Below are positions 61,201 through 64,000 of a stretch of 64,000 nt of DNA, in pieces; position 1 is the first letter of the stretch, and every line of letters begins with the position of its first letter. Position numbers and translations under genes: made by a program. The stretch is from the NCBI RefSeq assembly GCF_964340395.1, contig NC_135551.1, forward strand, positions 24,390,003 through 24,454,002, given 5' to 3'. Under the pieces are notes generated by a model. It saw only the letters and a list, made by a program, of their open reading frames with translations, made no database searches and was not told the origin of the DNA. The stretch is from Glandiceps talaboti (Eukaryota; Hemichordata; Enteropneusta; Spengelidae).

Positions 61201-64000
61201 ATTTTTGTGAAAATATTTTGTCAAGTTTGACAGTTGTTTATGTTTATTTCATCTTCTCATCTTTGTATGGTAGGTATTTTCTGGTGTTGTTTTTGTTGTT
61301 ATATGGACTTGTTATTGAAATAACTAAATAAATATATTACATATTTGTACATGGATATAAAAATAATACTAGTGGTACTTACAGTATAAATGTTCTACTT
61401 GGTTGTGAGGTTGGTTGTCTTAAATCCCAGACTTTTAATTGACCCGTTGAGTTGACTGTAATCACTTCGTATTGCTTTAAATGACACACTGCATGTATTG
61501 TACAACTATCTGCATTATCTGTGGGGAAAGGAATCAGTGATAAATATTTATTCTATAAAGGTAAAATGTGCCTCGGGACAAATTTCCTGGAAATCAAAGT
61601 TCTTCAATTTTCTCCAACCTTTGTCATATGAAAGATTGGAATGTATGTACACACCCATCCACCCCACCCCGACCTCCACACACATATACATACATGCATA
61701 CATACATGCATACATACATACATACATACACATGATACACACGCACAAACACACATACAGTGTGACATGCACACACATACATACACACACACACACATAC
61801 ATACATACAGTGTGGCACACACACACACACACATACATACTGAGTTATCATAATTGCACCTACCTATTGTTCTAACAGGGTATCTCTCACCTAATCTAAG
61901 TACTTGAATTCTACCATCTTCACCCACTGTGACTACGTCGGGTACACTTAATGCTATACACGTACACGGACAACTTTTACCACTTGGATGGTGATGTACA
62001 TTGTCCCATCTATGCTGGTCTGTTAATGTCTACAAATGAAAAGACAATTATGTGTCATCGCTCATCATTATCAATACATTCAGTATCTAGACACTACAGC
62101 CAAGTGGTTATGGGCGAACAGGAAACATTTCAGACTGACTAGACAGCGAGTATGATTGGAACAGCACCCTGACAGGTGATTCAACCACAAACACAAATTT
62201 TGACATTTTTCACATGATTGAAATCTTGAATCAACACTCCCATGTGATCCAACCAAAAATATATTAAATTAGGGATTAGAACAGCGCCCTCACAGGTAAT
62301 TCAACGACAAACATTATGGAAAGCTTATGCAAAACACTGAAATTACTTCTCAGTACATGTACCAAGCATCATATCTTCAGGGAATACATATATTATTGAT
62401 CTCAGAAATCCATATTTCAATTTAAAACTATTTCACTTATCTGAAAAGACACATGCATCTAGAAAATCTAGCAAAAAAATCATGCCTATTAGAGGCAATA
62501 GAGCTGAACTGTTCTCACCTTAGCATGTTCATGATATTTATATACAGTAACTGTTCCAGTTGATGAGGATATTAAAAGTCGTTCATTATCAACAAACTGA
62601 AATATAAATACATGTCACTCTTGTTAATTATTTCATAATAAGTTTGAATCAAAGCTATCACTAACAGTACGATACATGTACATTGTGTTGTTCTACCCTA
62701 ATTGGCTCGTCTCTTTATGAGCATTGACAGGTAGGACAGTATAACATTATATCTTACAGTCAATAAAATGCAGACTGGGTTCTTTAGCCCATGTGCTTTA
62801 GCGGCTATAGCCATTCAGAAACAAATGGCAATGTTGTGGCTTGAACTAGCTGACTTGCAGATCCTGAGCTGGTCATTCAAACTATGTAAATATTATGACT
62901 TCACAGACCCTAGCTGAAATGATGGTTCTGTGTTTACATGTAAGTAGTAAATTCATCTGATAACACACTGACCTTTATATCTGTCACGTCTCCAGCATGA
63001 CATGTTTCACTGAGAAGCTCAGGTTCAAGTTGATCAGCCAACTGATCACTAGAATTTCCTTGTAACAAAGCTTCAGAACACTTCCAAATTGATATCTTGT
63101 TTTCCTAGCATGAATGAACAGAATGATGGGACTTGAGTTATAAAAAAATACAAGCAAATTTTTAAGACTAACACACAGTGTGGCTGTGCTCACCCACTGT
63201 TGATGTAAATATCACACCAAGTATGTATAACATAACAGTGACTGATTGTACAATGTAGTGCAATGCAGTGTACAGTATATACATTTGTACAGACCCAAGA
63301 CTTGGCTATCTGACATTGGCTGGACAGTCAAGCAAATGACATTGTCAAGTCAGATAGACAACTCTCATCTGGGCTCACATGTGTATTAAAAGCTAACCAG
63401 CATAATCCTGGTTTCTATCATGCCACCAAGGAGTTAACTGCTCAATCAACACCGTTACACGTACAATGCACATCAAACATGTGTCCCTGGAGGCTGGAGG
63501 CTGGAACCCATGTTTTACGACACTATACATGTAGAACAATTTCAGTTTGCTTGCCTATGCTCGCTTAATGAATCAATTACTATGTACATAACGATGTCTT
63601 GCACTGGATTTAATGCCGACAATAGTCAAGGTGACCTTGCGTCAACTGTAAATTAGGTCAGACTAATTGAATTGGTAACCGAAACAGAAAGGTCACTGTT
63701 CAGCCTAAGGTCAAATGTCACCGGACTCAAAGTCACGAAACTACTCAATCACGTGTTAATAAACAGAGCCTGTTTCTGTCCTTGTAAAAGATGTTTACCT
63801 ACAAATCAAACATAGAGAGTCTACTTGTCAATCTTGGCATGATTTCCTGATAGGATATATATTCTTGATAATTATCGTACAGCATTTTTGAGCGCTTCCG
63901 GAAAATCACGGAGACCTGTCATGGTTAGCCGACACGTGTTTTCTTTATTTAAACGTAGTAACACATTTTTCTGTGTTATCGATCTTACCTCGTCATCCCA
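58218..64000 (-). CDS. NUP43: NUP43 homologue, WD40 nucleoporin of the Y complex (5' end outside window)
   Basis: Subunit of the Nup107–160 scaffold of the nuclear pore; it also works at kinetochores in vertebrates. Exons in order: 64000–63989 (partial, WDDE), 63104–62973, 62596–62519, 62029–61864, 61518–61383, 60404–60253, 59316–59176, 58480–58218. Phases agree; 359 residues are in the window (human is 380 in total). Blades recognisable: ENKISIWK, LLISSSTGTVTVYKY, VVTVGEDGRIQVLRLGE, VITVNSTGQLKVWDLRQ, IVATGGQDGVLAIWDMR, MWEVKFHPFNPDNLFTCSED, and the final LLCGTDGEAIYVIRNL. The missing start must lie just right of the window, as WDDE precedes ENKIS much as WDNEE does in human. A divergent loop of about 60 Ser/Thr-rich residues precedes the last blade. 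Confidence 0.95.
59683..59820. mobile_element. CAGTGTTTT-family element, 3' end replaced
   Basis: Opens aagtgtttcactaaggg and carries taagtaggtaaaagctatc and gttaccagggttcctaaaca, as in 47799–47967. It lacks the closing CACTG terminus, because another element begins at 59824. Confidence 0.6.
59824..60124. mobile_element. TTCAGGGT-terminal inverted-repeat element
   Basis: About 300 bp bounded by TTCAGGGT and ACCCTGAA. Sub-terminal inverted blocks (gcaaataaaattccaggact / tgccaggagtcctttaaaat type) extend the similarity. It sits where the 3' end of the preceding CAGTGTTTT-family copy should be, suggesting a nested insertion. Confidence 0.6.
61640..61835. repeat. (CA)n/(CATA)n compound microsatellite, NUP43 intron
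   Basis: CA and CATA/CATG tracts ending about 30 bp from the donor of the NUP43 exon 62029–61864. Open frames on both strands here are artefacts, apart from the short true exon. Confidence 0.95.
62154..62312. repeat. Pair of ~39-bp direct repeats, NUP43 intron
   Basis: gattggaacagcaccctgac… (62154–62192) and gattagaacagcgccctcac… (62274–62312) match at most positions and are separated by about 80 bp. Confidence 0.7.
62780..62897 (-). mobile_element. Reverse fragment of the COQ3-intron SINE family
   Basis: The reverse complement carries ATCTGCAAGTCAGCTAGTTC and TTTGTTTCTGAATGGCTATA, matching the B-box region and early body of the element at 33507–33860. The tail is absent. Confidence 0.55.

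Noticed and set aside
61498-61927. His/Thr and Cys/Val-rich frames near NUP43 exons
   Set aside because: CA/CATA microsatellite; only 61383–61518 and 61864–62029 fit NUP43.
63678-63692. TCAAGGTGACCTTG palindrome as an estrogen-receptor-type element for NUP43
   Set aside because: Single short motif inside the first intron with no supporting context; such half-site pairs occur by chance.

Overview
The window is animal nuclear DNA from an invertebrate: AT-rich, with GT–AG introns mostly of 0.3–1.5 kb, dense microsatellites, and many short inverted-repeat transposon relics. Six protein-coding genes can be assembled exon by exon, and in each the reading phase stays consistent across the splice junctions. 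The predicted proteins look close in length and sequence to vertebrate orthologues as I remember them, so a slowly evolving bilaterian is likely. A deuterostome such as a hemichordate or cephalochordate is my guess, but the sequence alone does not settle it.

Layout: SEC63 (+, 604–16292) runs into PNISR (-, 30363–~23548) tail to tail. PNISR is head to head with COQ3 (+, 31502–34908). COQ3 converges on a MATCAP-type tubulin tyrosine carboxypeptidase gene (-, 47387–42916). That gene is head to head with EEF1AKMT1 (+, 50511–53370). EEF1AKMT1 converges on NUP43 (-, 64000–58218), whose first exon runs off the right edge. Orientation alternates strictly, giving two divergent promoter regions (~30.9–31.5 kb and ~49.2–49.45 kb) and a possible third at the left edge. 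The gene functions are unrelated housekeeping roles: ER translocation, RNA processing, ubiquinone synthesis, tubulin detyrosination, eEF1A methylation and the nuclear pore. This is not an operon-like pathway cluster. The notable links are the PNISR–COQ3 head-to-head pair, which is also adjacent on human 6q16, and the fact that four of the six human orthologues map to 6q.

Introns and intergenic DNA hold several recurrent families of small inverted-repeat elements: a TTAA-flanked family (2 copies), a GTCTGTAAGG family (4 copies), a CAGTGTTTT family (4–5 copies) and a GGCTGAATGAA family (3 copies, one internally amplified). They also hold tRNA-derived SINE remnants, near-perfect hairpins and tandem arrays. 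The most unusual structure is a 14 x 28-bp array that starts exactly at the 5' splice site of SEC63 intron 12 and repeats that donor, together with an acceptor-like sequence, in every unit. I found no CRISPR array, prokaryotic system, intact autonomous transposon or clear viral insertion.
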